From assembly GCA_018609055.1 (NCBI GenBank), contig JABAYJ010000009.1:307761-371760 (forward strand): 64,000 nucleotides of DNA, given 5' to 3'. The position numbers and the translations under genes are program-made. The stretch is from Flavobacteriales bacterium. GTDB lineage: Bacteria > Bacteroidota > Bacteroidia > Flavobacteriales_D > CAJJDF01. Shown here piece after piece: positions 18,395 through 26,961 of the stretch. Position 1 is the first letter of the stretch. Every line of letters starts with the position of its first letter. The notes below the pieces were generated by a model, which was not told the origin of the DNA, ran no database searches, and saw nothing but the letters and a program-made list of their open reading frames with translations.

Positions 18395-19063
18395 ATGAAG
18401 AAGCTATTTTTAAATATCACAATTAGTCCTGATTTATATCTTAAGAATCCTGAGTCATCTGAGGTAGGTAAAAAGATTATATCAAAAAGTATCGTATTGA
18501 TTGATGAACTAGGTTTTGAAGGTTTTACTTTTAAAAAATTAGCAAAAGAAATTAGTTCTACTGAGAGTACTATTTACAGGTATTTCGAGAATAAGCATAT
18601 TTTACTTCTGTACCTAACATGTTGGTATTGGAGTTGGGTAGAATACAAATTAGTATTTGGTATGATTAATATTAGTTCTCCAGAAGAACGACTTAAAATA
18701 GCTTTAAATATACTTACAAAGCCTATTACCGAAGATGAATCATTCTTTCATATTAATGAGGTTCTTTTACATCAAATTATTGTTAATGAGTCAACCAAAG
18801 TGATTTACACAAAGGAAGTTGATAACGAGAATGAAAAAGGATATTATACGGTATACAAGCAGATTGTAAATCGATTAAGTGATTTGATAAAAGAAATAAA
18901 TCCTGATTATAAATACCCACACATGCTAGTTTCTAGTACAATTGATGGTGCATTACATCAGAAATATTTTGTGGATCATTTTCCTAGTCTTATAGATAAC
19001 TCTCAATCAAAGGATTGTGTTTCGTCTTTTTATAATGACCTAGTATTAAATGCAATAAAATAG
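18395..19063 (+). CDS. TetR/AcrR family regulator
   Basis: 222 residues. The N-terminal TetR helix-turn-helix lies at about 25-75: ISKSIVLIDELGFEGFTFKKLAKEI then STESTIYRYFENKHILL, the signature TIYRYF recognition helix. The C-terminal ligand region (LLHQIIVNESTKVIYTKEVD...) has no recognised ligand class. It lies 30 bp before the SulP transporter on the same strand, so it probably controls that operon, sensing an unknown signal. No clear operator palindrome was identified. Confidence 0.85.
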   Translation: MKKLFLNITISPDLYLKNPESSEVGKKIISKSIVLIDELGFEGFTFKKLAKEISSTESTIYRYFENKHILLLYLTCWYWSWVEYKLVFGMINISSPEERLKIALNILTKPITEDESFFHINEVLLHQIIVNESTKVIYTKEVDNENEKGYYTVYKQIVNRLSDLIKEINPDYKYPHMLVSSTIDGALHQKYFVDHFPSLIDNSQSKDCVSSFYNDLVLNAIK

Positions 19064-19093
19064 ATAATAACAGATTTTAATAAAATAATAAAT

Positions 19094-20683
19094 ATGAAAA
19101 AAACTAATAGCATTTTCCGATTCTGGAAAAATGATTTGCCAGCAAGTATTGTTGTCTTTTTTGTAGCGCTTCCTCTTTGTTTAGGAATTGCTGTTGCAAG
19201 TGATGCCCCACCTTTTGCAGGATTAATTGCAGGAATAATCGGAGGTATTATAGTAGGTGTGATTTCTGGTTCGGCTGTGGGAGTTAGTGGTCCAGCTGCA
19301 GGGTTGGCAGCCATTGTATTAGCATCTATAGCAACTCTTGGTTACGAAGCATTTTTAGTTTCTGTTGTTTTAGGAGGTGTTATTCAAATTCTATTTGGTT
19401 TTCTTAAGCTAGGTATAATTGGTTATTATTTTCCTTCCTCAGTTATTAAAGGAATGCTTACGGGGATAGGGATTATTATTATTTTAAAGCAAATTCCTCA
19501 CTTTTTTGGTATTGATAAAGATCCCGAAGGTAATTTTGTTCTCTTCTCTGGAGATAGTAATATTCTATCAGATATTATTGGTATTCCTCAAAATTTAGGG
19601 TTAGGATCAACAGTAATTGCTCTTCTTTCTCTTGGTATTTTGATTCTATGGTCTCAAGTATTGAATAATAAACATAATATTTTTAAAATTCTACAAGGAC
19701 CTTTGGTTGCAGTGGTAGTAGGTGTATTGTTCTTTGTTTTTACTAAAAATTCAGAACTTGATGTTTCTACATCTCATTTAGTACAAGTACCCGTACCAGA
19801 TAGTATAGATAGTTTCTTTGGTCAATTTACATTTCCTGATTTTAGTGTCATAGGTATGACAGAGGTTTGGATTACAGCTTTTACAATAGCATTAGTTGCA
19901 TCATTAGAAACATTACTTTGTGTTGAAGCTACCGATAAGCTTGATCCCGAAAAAAGAGTGACGCCTACAAATAGAGAATTGTTTGCTCAAGGAACAGGAA
20001 ACATCCTATCAGGATTAGTTGGAGGAATACCTATTACTCAAGTAATTGTTCGTAGTTCTGCCAATATTCAATCTGGAAATAAAACTAAAATAAGTGCTAT
20101 TGTACACGGACTTTTATTACTTATTTCTGTTATTGTTATCCCGACTGCACTTAATATGATACCGTTATCAGTATTAGCAGCTATACTTTTTGTTGTAGGG
20201 TTTAAATTAGCAAAACCTTCTACCTTTAAAACAATGTGGAAAGCAGGGTGGAAGCAATTTTTACCATTTATTGTAACAGTGTTAATCATTGTTTTTAAAG
20301 ATCTTCTTTGGGGGATCGGAATAGGACTAGCAGTTGGTATTTTTATTGTACTTTTCAAAAGTTTCCAAAACTCTCATTTCTTACATAAAGAAGGAGAAGA
20401 TGATGGTAAAAACAGTATGAAAATGACTTTTGCTGAAGAGGTAACTTTCTTCAACAAAGCCTCAATAATACAGGAGTTAGATCAAATTCCAGAGAATTCT
20501 AAATTAGAGTTAGATGTTCGTCCAACTCGTTATTTGGATGAAGATATTATCGAAATTCTTGAAGACTTTTCTATAAAAGCCAAGAATAGAAATATAGATA
20601 TCAAACTATACTCAGAAAGAGGGGTTGTCGAAAACCCAGAGAGTTTTATAGAATTTTTTAAACTTGAATTACCGCAAAAATAA
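19094..20683 (+). CDS. SulP family anion (probable bicarbonate) transporter
   Basis: 529 residues with many membrane spans and a C-terminal STAS-like domain (about 440-525). SulP signatures: the N-terminal PASIVVFFVALPLCLGIAVAS, GIIGGIIVGVISGSAVGVSGPAAG and a middle SLETLLCVEATDKL. SulP proteins carry sulfate, bicarbonate or other anions. The carbonic anhydrase gene begins only 8 bp downstream, which points to bicarbonate, as in BicA-type systems; that substrate is inferred from context. The operon ends at the terminator at 21324. Confidence 0.88.
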   Translation: MKKTNSIFRFWKNDLPASIVVFFVALPLCLGIAVASDAPPFAGLIAGIIGGIIVGVISGSAVGVSGPAAGLAAIVLASIATLGYEAFLVSVVLGGVIQILFGFLKLGIIGYYFPSSVIKGMLTGIGIIIILKQIPHFFGIDKDPEGNFVLFSGDSNILSDIIGIPQNLGLGSTVIALLSLGILILWSQVLNNKHNIFKILQGPLVAVVVGVLFFVFTKNSELDVSTSHLVQVPVPDSIDSFFGQFTFPDFSVIGMTEVWITAFTIALVASLETLLCVEATDKLDPEKRVTPTNRELFAQGTGNILSGLVGGIPITQVIVRSSANIQSGNKTKISAIVHGLLLLISVIVIPTALNMIPLSVLAAILFVVGFKLAKPSTFKTMWKAGWKQFLPFIVTVLIIVFKDLLWGIGIGLAVGIFIVLFKSFQNSHFLHKEGEDDGKNSMKMTFAEEVTFFNKASIIQELDQIPENSKLELDVRPTRYLDEDIIEILEDFSIKAKNRNIDIKLYSERGVVENPESFIEFFKLELPQK

Positions 20684-20691
20684 TAAGACAT

Positions 20692-21303
20692 ATGAAAACA
20701 CAAACAAAAGCAATACAAGATTCACAATCACCATCAGGTATATTAGAAATGTTGAAAGATGGAAACAAACGTTTTTTAGCAAATAATAAATCACCAAGAG
20801 ATTTAAATAATCAAGTATCAGAAACAGCAGCAGGACAATTTCCTCATGCAGTAGTTCTTAGTTGTATAGATTCTAGAGTTCCTGTTGAGTTGGTTTTTGA
20901 TCAAGGAATTGGAGATATATTTAGTGCAAGAGTTGCAGGAAATATCATCAATCAAGATATTCTTGGATCGATAGAATATGGATGTAAAGTAGCTGGATCT
21001 AAATTAGTTATTGTAATGGGGCATACAAAGTGTGGAGCTGTTACTGCTGCTTGTAAAAGAGTAGAATTAGGAAATATTACTCCTTTGTTATCAAAGATTC
21101 TTCCAGCAGTGGATGAAGTAATTGGAGCAAATGGTGAGGTAACAGATTCTAATATTGAGAAAGTATCTGTAGTAAACATTAACAATGCAATTTCAAGAAT
21201 GAGAGGCGAAAGCGCAATCTTGAACGAAATGGAAAAGGAAGGTTCTATACAAATTGTTGGAGCTGTTTATGACGTAGCTTCTGGTAAGGTTAATTTTTTA
21301 TAA
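20692..21303 (+). CDS. Beta-class carbonic anhydrase
   Basis: 203 residues. Interconverts CO2 and bicarbonate. Zinc ligands visible: Cys58 in VVLSCIDSR, with Asp60 and Arg62 as the gating pair, then His111 and Cys114 in VMGHTKCGAV. The FSARVAGNI segment is also characteristic. No signal peptide is seen, so it is cytoplasmic. It is translated 8 bp after the SulP transporter; together they would import and equilibrate inorganic carbon. Confidence 0.93.
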   Translation: MKTQTKAIQDSQSPSGILEMLKDGNKRFLANNKSPRDLNNQVSETAAGQFPHAVVLSCIDSRVPVELVFDQGIGDIFSARVAGNIINQDILGSIEYGCKVAGSKLVIVMGHTKCGAVTAACKRVELGNITPLLSKILPAVDEVIGANGEVTDSNIEKVSVVNINNAISRMRGESAILNEMEKEGSIQIVGAVYDVASGKVNFL

Positions 21304-21323
21304 AACCGATAACTTAATTATGC

Positions 21324-21355
21324 AAAGCCTTTGAAGAAATTCAAGGGCTTTTTTT
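21324..21355 (+). terminator. Terminator of the SulP-carbonic anhydrase operon
   Basis: AAAGCCTTTGAA pairs with TTCAAGGGCTTT around GAAA, followed by seven T. A close relative of the sucC terminator. Confidence 0.88.
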
Positions 21356-21362
21356 ATATTTG
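21355..21362 (+). promoter_or_regulatory. Bacteroidota -7 element before nth
   Basis: TATATTTG, an exact match, ends only 6 bp before the ATG at 21369. Transcripts would be nearly leaderless. It also overlaps the T run of the preceding terminator. Confidence 0.55.
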
Positions 21363-21368
21363 ATAATC

Positions 21369-22004
21369 ATGACCAAAAAAGAAAAAGCACAATTTATAGT
21401 AGATGAGTTAGAACGAATTTATCCTGAAGTTCCAGTTCCATTGGATCATATGGATGAATATACTTTGTTAGTGGCTGTTTTGCTTTCAGCTCAGTGTACT
21501 GATAAACGAGTTAATTTAATTACTCCAGCACTTTTTACAAGAGCCAATAATCCATTTGATATGGCTAAAGTTCCTGTGGAAGAGATTAGAGAAATAATAA
21601 AACCTTGCGGATTATCTCCAAAAAAATCGAGAGCCATTTCTGTGCTTTCGCAAATGTTAATTGATAAATACAATGGAGAAGTACCTGCTAGTTTTGAGGC
21701 CTTAGAAGAACTTCCAGGAGTTGGACACAAAACAGCTTCAGTTGTAATGGCTCAGGCGTTTGGAGTACCTGCTTTCCCTGTAGATACACACATTCATAGA
21801 CTGCTATGGAGATGGGGAATGACAAATGGAAAAAATGTGGAACAAACAGAGAAAGATGCAAAACGAATTTTTCCTGAAAAGCTTTGGAATAAACTACATT
21901 TGCAAATCATCTTTTACGGAAGAGAATTTAGCCAAGCCAGAGGTTGGGATATCGAGAAAGATACGATTACACTTAAAGTTGGAAGAGCACAGTTTTTGAA
22001 ATAG
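21369..22004 (+). CDS. nth: Endonuclease III, lacking iron-sulfur cysteines
   Basis: DNA glycosylase/AP lyase that removes oxidised pyrimidines. The ATG at 21369 is used; the alternative TTG at 21360 lies inside the -7 element. The helix-hairpin-helix LEELPGVGHKTASVVM carries the catalytic Lys (about residue 121) and VDTHIHRLLWRWG supplies the catalytic Asp (about 139). The C-terminus (LQIIFYGREFSQARGWDIEKD) has none of the four cysteines of the [4Fe-4S] loop of E. coli Nth; as I recall, many flavobacterial homologs also lack it. 211 residues, otherwise full length. Confidence 0.92.
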   Translation: MTKKEKAQFIVDELERIYPEVPVPLDHMDEYTLLVAVLLSAQCTDKRVNLITPALFTRANNPFDMAKVPVEEIREIIKPCGLSPKKSRAISVLSQMLIDKYNGEVPASFEALEELPGVGHKTASVVMAQAFGVPAFPVDTHIHRLLWRWGMTNGKNVEQTEKDAKRIFPEKLWNKLHLQIIFYGREFSQARGWDIEKDTITLKVGRAQFLK

Positions 22005-22009
22005 ACAAA

Positions 22010-22567
22010 ATGTATAGCGAAATACTAGATGATGATTCGGAAGATAAAGTAGTTCATACAAAGTTTGTTTGGAAGCCTAGACTTGTTCTAGGTATTTTAT
22101 GGGCAATAGTAATTTGGAGATTTGTAGATGGAAATTATTATAGTTTAAAATTTATATGGGGAGCAGTAGGACTTTCAGTAGCTACTTATTACTTGGTTAT
22201 TAATAGTTCAATTTCTTTGTATGCTACTTTTATCTTATTAGGATTAGGAATTTTAGGAGTAATAAATCATTTCTCATCAACTTATTACTTCAGTATTGGA
22301 TCATTTTCGCTTAATATTAATTATTTTGGATTATTAACTTTACATGCAATACTTAATGCGGATAAATGGGTAGAAGTTTTGAAAACTTTATTAGGAGCAA
22401 AATCAAGAAAAGGAGCGAGTAAAGAAAAACCAATTTTTCAGAATAGATTTATAAGTAAATTTAAGAGTAAAACAGATGATGAGTTAAAGAGGATTATCGA
22501 AAGTCCTCAATATTCGAAAGAGGCAATTGATGCGGCTAAAGAGTTGTTGAAGAGGAGGGCAAAGTAA
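22010..22567 (+). CDS. Membrane protein of unknown function
   Basis: 185 residues, 5 bp after nth, so probably co-transcribed. An acidic N-terminus (MYSEILDDDSEDK) precedes about four hydrophobic segments (roughly 25-45, 48-65, 68-85 and 97-113). A basic C-terminal cytoplasmic tail follows and ends in a helix (TDDELKRIIESPQYSKEAIDAAKELLKRR) that recalls short adaptor-like helices found at flavobacterial protein ends. No family is recognised. Confidence 0.65.
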   Translation: MYSEILDDDSEDKVVHTKFVWKPRLVLGILWAIVIWRFVDGNYYSLKFIWGAVGLSVATYYLVINSSISLYATFILLGLGILGVINHFSSTYYFSIGSFSLNINYFGLLTLHAILNADKWVEVLKTLLGAKSRKGASKEKPIFQNRFISKFKSKTDDELKRIIESPQYSKEAIDAAKELLKRRAK

Positions 22568-22603
22568 TCAATAAATCACTTCATTATAATTCTCTGGATA
22601 TTT
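22568..22603 (-). other. Remnant of an acyltransferase C-terminus
   Basis: Directly after the DUF6090 stop, in the same frame, the minus strand encodes KYPENYNEVIY then TGA. The neighbouring acyltransferase gene ends KFPELYNEVIY then TAA (23426-23461). Nine of eleven residues match. This looks like the tail of a duplicated or split acyltransferase gene left behind when the DUF6090 gene came to lie here. Confidence 0.45.
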
Positions 22604-22615
22604 TAAACCTTTATT

Positions 22616-23278
22616 TTATTTTACTTGTTTTAAATAATTATCCAAATCATCTTTTACTTTTTCAGCAAACCCAATTGTAACTTTAAGTACCTCTAAATGA
22701 GAGGTAAGTGATGAAAGTTGATGATTAATTAAGGTATTTAGTTTTTTCTCCTTAATTACTTTTATAGTATTGGCTTCCACCAATTGATTGGTGCTATCAT
22801 ATTCTAATTGGGTTAAAACCATTTCGTCCATATAAGATAAAGCAGCTTTACTTTTGTAAGCAATAGTCTCGTTAATCAAAGGTCGTATTCTGTCATTATA
22901 TACAGCTAAATTATTTCTTAACTTATCATTTTCAATGATATTAATCCCTCCGTTATTAATTAATATTTTATAAGCTTCTCCATAACTCACAACTCTTCCA
23001 CTAGCAGCTACATTATAAAGGAACCTTGATAAATCTAAGCCTTCATAATTTCCCTTTGATAATTGTTTTAAATAATGGATTTTTGACGGAAGTTTAAATG
23101 TAATATCTTCAAAACTTCCTATATCATCACCTAGTTCTTTTGATAAAGTTTTTAATTGAGAAAAAACTTTGTTTTTAAATACTCTTCTGTCATTCCAGTT
23201 GTTAATCGAAAGCGCTATTAAAATACCTAACACTACTAAGATTACTTCGCCAAAAGCATATTTTAGGTATTTACCCAC
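22616..23278 (-). CDS. DUF6090 family membrane protein, N-terminus frameshifted
   Basis: One N-terminal membrane helix (GEVILVVLGILIALSINNWND) followed by an extracytoplasmic helical region, the DUF6090 pattern. Function unknown. The longest clean frame begins at a GTG (23278) inside the conserved N-terminus. Upstream, the minus-strand ATG at 23328-23330 reads MARFF and then stops because of eight T (23315-23322). With seven T it would read MARFFRKIRFNSIEKKKVGKYL, the normal family N-terminus. So the native gene probably spans 22616-23330 and carries one extra T. Confidence 0.75.
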   Translation of the reverse strand: MGKYLKYAFGEVILVVLGILIALSINNWNDRRVFKNKVFSQLKTLSKELGDDIGSFEDITFKLPSKIHYLKQLSKGNYEGLDLSRFLYNVAASGRVVSYGEAYKILINNGGINIIENDKLRNNLAVYNDRIRPLINETIAYKSKAALSYMDEMVLTQLEYDSTNQLVEANTIKVIKEKKLNTLINHQLSSLTSHLEVLKVTIGFAEKVKDDLDNYLKQVK

Positions 23279-23425
23279 TTTTTTCTTTTCAATAGAGTTA
23301 AATCTTATTTTTCTAAAAAAAACGCGCCATATTTATAGATTATTTATTGATTACCTCATTAAAGATATTAAAAATAATAATCATCAAATTTTAGACTGAA
23401 AATTCCTTTTTCATAATTAGAGAAT

Positions 23426-23980
23426 TTAATAAATCACTTCATTATACAATTCAGGAAACTTACCAGATTTAGTTTTATAAAAAGTCTGAATTTTATCCAT
23501 GTCGTTTTCAAATGAATCGGATAAGTTTATAAAACCACCAACACCACCTATTTTATTTTTATAATCAAGGAAACCAAAAGAAACAGGTACGTTTGCTTTT
23601 TGAGCAATAAAATAGAATCCCTTTTTCCATTTATCTACTCTTTTTCGAGTTCCTTCTGGTGGGATTACGATAATTAATTCCTTTTCTCGTTCAAATAGTT
23701 TAGCTGCCGTTTCTACCATGTTTCCAGCTTCTTTCCTGTTTATTCCTATTCCACCAAGCCATCTGAAATACCATCCATGCAGCCCTTTGGTGTAGCTGTC
23801 TTTTATAAAAAACTTAACAGGTATTTTGTATTGCCAAAAAACACCAACCATATAAACTAAATCCCAGTTTGAGGTGTGAGGTGCAGCAATCATCACGCTT
23901 CTTTTTGCTATTTCTAAGTCGATTAATTCAGCTTTCCAACCAGTGATCCAAAATACAAATCGTGCAATTAATTTTTTCAT
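23426..23980 (-). CDS. Lysophospholipid acyltransferase family protein
   Basis: 184 residues of the PlsC-like acyltransferase fold. The HX4D motif is APHTSNWD, the catalytic His-Asp. GIGINRKEAGN is the second block and IPPEGTRKRVDKWKKGF the third (PEGTR, phosphate binding). Acts at the cytoplasmic face of the membrane on a glycerol-phosphate-type or related acceptor; substrate not determined. Shorter than PlsC (~240), typical of this small flavobacterial subgroup. Its C-terminal 11 residues recur at 22568-22603. Confidence 0.85.
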   Translation of the reverse strand: MKKLIARFVFWITGWKAELIDLEIAKRSVMIAAPHTSNWDLVYMVGVFWQYKIPVKFFIKDSYTKGLHGWYFRWLGGIGINRKEAGNMVETAAKLFEREKELIIVIPPEGTRKRVDKWKKGFYFIAQKANVPVSFGFLDYKNKIGGVGGFINLSDSFENDMDKIQTFYKTKSGKFPELYNEVIY

Positions 23981-24043
23981 TTAGTGTATTGATAGTAGTT
24001 TTTACTCTTTCTTTTTTATTATCCTAAGAGTATCTTATTTTTA

Positions 24044-24051
24044 CAAAGATA
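24044..24051 (-). promoter_or_regulatory. Bacteroidota -7 element before the acyltransferase gene
   Basis: The minus strand reads TATCTTTG, an exact match 63 bp before the start at 23980, in the intergenic region shared with the divergent tex gene. Confidence 0.45.
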
Positions 24052-24070
24052 TTTAAATCTAAATCAAGAA

Positions 24071-26188
24071 ATGAATCCAATCGAACAACTTTCCAAAGAA
24101 CTAAACATTCCTGCTAAACAGGTACAAAAAACCATCCAATTATTGGAAGAAGGAGGAACTGTTCCTTTTATATCTCGTTACCGTAAGGAACAAACAGGAG
24201 GTTTGGATGAAGTTCAAATTTTGGATATTAAAAATGGATTGGAGAAGTTGAAAGAGTTAGAAAAGAGAAAGCTAACTATCATCAAAGCTATTGACGAACA
24301 GGAATTGTTGACTGATGAGATAAGAGGTTTAATCGAGAAAGCTTCTTCCTTAACTGAGTTGGAAGACATTTATCTTCCTTTTAAAAAGAAGAGAAAAACC
24401 AAGGCTAGTGAGGCACGAGAAAATGGATTGGAGCCTTTGGCTAAAATCATTATGGCACAAAATGAGGAAGATGTAAAAAGAGCAGCTTCTCGCTTTGTAA
24501 AAGGAAAAATAGAATCGGCAGAAAAAGCTTTAGAGGGAGCCAGATACATTATAGCAGAATGGATTAGTGAAAGAGTTTCGGTAAGAAATATAGTAAGAAG
24601 AGCTTTTGAAAAGCAAGCAGTTGCTAAAGGAAAAGTAATAAAAGGAAAAGAAATAGCTGGAGAGAAATTCAAAGATTATTTTGATTATTCGGAGCCAACT
24701 CACAAACTAAAATCACACAGAACATTAGCTTTGTTGAGAGCCGAAAATGAAGGGTTTATACGTTTAAAAATGGAGCCAGATGAGAATTATGTGTTGGAAC
24801 AATTAATCGAAAAATTGAAATATGGGTATAATCAATCTTCAGAGCAAGTAGAGCTTGCTATTAAAGATTCATACAAACGATTATTAAAACCTTCTATTGA
24901 AACGGAACACAGAAATACTTTAAAAGAAGCTGCAGATATCCAAGCTATAGCAGTATTCTCTGAGAATTTAAAACAGTTGTTATTGACTGCTCCAGTAGGG
25001 CAAAAGCGAATACTAGCACTTGACCCTGGATTTAAGTCGGGTTGTAAATTGGTGTGTTTGGATGAAAATGGGGAATTGGTTCATAACGAAAATATTTATC
25101 CGCATCCGCCACAAAAGGATACAGCAATGGCGAGTAAAAAAGTAGTTTCGTTAGTAGAAAGATACAAGATTGAAATCATTGCTATAGGAAATGGAACAGC
25201 TAGTAGAGAAACCGAATATTTTATCAAGCGATTGAAGTTTGATAGAAAACTACAAGTGTTTATGGTTAGCGAAGATGGAGCTAGTATTTATAGTGCAAGT
25301 AAAGTTGCCCGTGAGGAATTTCCTCAATATGATGTAACGGTTCGTGGAGCAGTTTCTATTGGTAGGCGATTGATGGATCCCTTGGCAGAGTTGGTAAAGA
25401 TTGACCCAAAGTCAGTTGGCGTAGGTCAATATCAGCATGATGTGAATCAAACTATGCTCAAAAACTCCTTAGATGATGTGGTGATAAGTTGCGTGAATAA
25501 AATTGGCGTGAACGTAAATACTGCCAGTAAATATTTGTTGCAATATGTTTCTGGATTGGGCGAAACTACTGCTCAAAATGTATTGGATTACCGAAAAGAA
25601 AACGGAGATTTTACTTCTCGATCTCAACTCAAAAAAGTAAAGAGAATGGGGGATAAGGCCTTTGAACAATCTGCAGCTTTCTTGAGGGTTTCTGGTGCTA
25701 AAAATCCTTTGGATAATTCTGCAGTTCACCCAGAGAGCTATAAAGTGGTAATGAAAATGGCGAAGGATTTAAAAGTAACGGTAAAGGAATTAATCGGAAA
25801 CGAAGAATTGATAAATTCAATACAATTAGCTAATTATCTAAATTCTATTACAGGAATGGCTACATTGAATGATATTGTGGCTGAACTTAAAAAACCAAGT
25901 CAAGACCCACGAGAGAAAGCAAAAATGCTTGAGTTTGATGCAAGTTTAAGAACCATTGCAGATGTGAAATCGGGAATGGAATTGAACGGAATTGTGACTA
26001 ATGTAACCAATTTCGGGTGCTTTGTAGATATAGGAATTAAAGAAAATGGATTGGTTCATATCTCTAATATTTGTGACGAATACATTTCTAATCCTGCCGA
26101 TAAAGTAAAGTTACACCAACACGTAAAAGTGAGAGTAATGGAAGTAGATGTGGATAGAAAAAGGATTGGATTGACTATGAATTTTTAG
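24071..26188 (+). CDS. tex: Tex-family RNA-binding protein
   Basis: 705 residues, normal length. The Tex N-terminal helical region contains LLEEGGTVPFISRYRKEQTGGLDEVQI. A YqgF/RNase H-like fold follows (RILALDPGFKSGCKLVCLDENGELV), then helix-hairpin-helix repeats (VSGLGETTAQNVLDYRKENG) and a C-terminal S1 domain (GIVTNVTNFGCFVDIGI, about 640-705). It binds nucleic acid and is linked to transcription and stress tolerance in other bacteria. Its 3' end overlaps the convergent omega-amidase gene by 4 bp. Confidence 0.95.
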   Translation: MNPIEQLSKELNIPAKQVQKTIQLLEEGGTVPFISRYRKEQTGGLDEVQILDIKNGLEKLKELEKRKLTIIKAIDEQELLTDEIRGLIEKASSLTELEDIYLPFKKKRKTKASEARENGLEPLAKIIMAQNEEDVKRAASRFVKGKIESAEKALEGARYIIAEWISERVSVRNIVRRAFEKQAVAKGKVIKGKEIAGEKFKDYFDYSEPTHKLKSHRTLALLRAENEGFIRLKMEPDENYVLEQLIEKLKYGYNQSSEQVELAIKDSYKRLLKPSIETEHRNTLKEAADIQAIAVFSENLKQLLLTAPVGQKRILALDPGFKSGCKLVCLDENGELVHNENIYPHPPQKDTAMASKKVVSLVERYKIEIIAIGNGTASRETEYFIKRLKFDRKLQVFMVSEDGASIYSASKVAREEFPQYDVTVRGAVSIGRRLMDPLAELVKIDPKSVGVGQYQHDVNQTMLKNSLDDVVISCVNKIGVNVNTASKYLLQYVSGLGETTAQNVLDYRKENGDFTSRSQLKKVKRMGDKAFEQSAAFLRVSGAKNPLDNSAVHPESYKVVMKMAKDLKVTVKELIGNEELINSIQLANYLNSITGMATLNDIVAELKKPSQDPREKAKMLEFDASLRTIADVKSGMELNGIVTNVTNFGCFVDIGIKENGLVHISNICDEYISNPADKVKLHQHVKVRVMEVDVDRKRIGLTMNF

Positions 26189-26961
26189 TAGTTTATTTCA
26201 AATTTATCCCTGTCATTTAGTGCTGGAAATTTGGCTTTAAAATCATTTAAATTTTTCATGTTTAAAGTAGAGATTTCTATGTGATTTTTATCAATAGGAA
26301 AGTTGAAAATAGAATCTCCTTTAAAATCAATTATGGATGAATTTCCTCCGTAATTTTTGTTGGTGAAATCATAGCCAACTCTATTTATTCCAGCAACATA
26401 ACTTACATTTTCTACTGCTCTTGCTTGTAATAAAATGTCCCAAGCCTTACTTCTTACAGCAGGCCAATTGGCAATATATAAGTAGAGGTCAATTTCTTCG
26501 TTATTTCTACTCCAAACTGGGAATCGTAAATCATAACAAATAAGCGGGCAAATTTTCCATCCTTTTAGTTCAAAAACTAGTCTTTTTCTGCCAGCAGAAA
26601 AGTATTTATCCTCATCACCAAAAGTGAATAAATGACGTTTGTCGTAAGTAAGAATTTCACCATCATCTTTGGCTATAATCATTCGGTTAAAATACTGTCC
26701 ATTTTCTTCTATTAAAACCGAGCCAGTGATGCAGCATTTTTTTTCTTTTGCTTTTTTGGCAATCCAAGAAACAGCTTTTCCGTCCATTGGTTCAGCAATT
26801 TCTTGATTCATTGAAAATCCTGTACTGAAAGTCTCTGGTAAGATGATTAAGTCAACATCTTCTTTTATAGAATCAATTTTAGAGTCAAACTGTTCTAAAT
26901 TTGCGTCAATATCTTCCCAAAATAATTCTGATTGGATTCCAGCTATTTTTAAATTGTGCAT
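26185..26961 (-). CDS. Nitrilase-family omega-amidase (YafV type)
   Basis: 258 residues. The nitrilase catalytic triad is Glu43 (LILPETFSTGF), Lys108 (TYDKRHLFTFGDED) and Cys142 (ICPLICYDLRFP). The HLFTFGDE segment and the length are typical of YafV-type omega-amidases, which hydrolyse 2-oxoglutaramate and the oxo acid amide of methionine transamination. The upstream neighbour is a YbdL-like methionine aminotransferase overlapping by 13 bp, matching that pathway: glutamine is the amino donor and this enzyme pulls the reaction forward. Confidence 0.88.
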   Translation of the reverse strand: MHNLKIAGIQSELFWEDIDANLEQFDSKIDSIKEDVDLIILPETFSTGFSMNQEIAEPMDGKAVSWIAKKAKEKKCCITGSVLIEENGQYFNRMIIAKDDGEILTYDKRHLFTFGDEDKYFSAGRKRLVFELKGWKICPLICYDLRFPVWSRNNEEIDLYLYIANWPAVRSKAWDILLQARAVENVSYVAGINRVGYDFTNKNYGGNSSIIDFKGDSIFNFPIDKNHIEISTLNMKNLNDFKAKFPALNDRDKFEINY

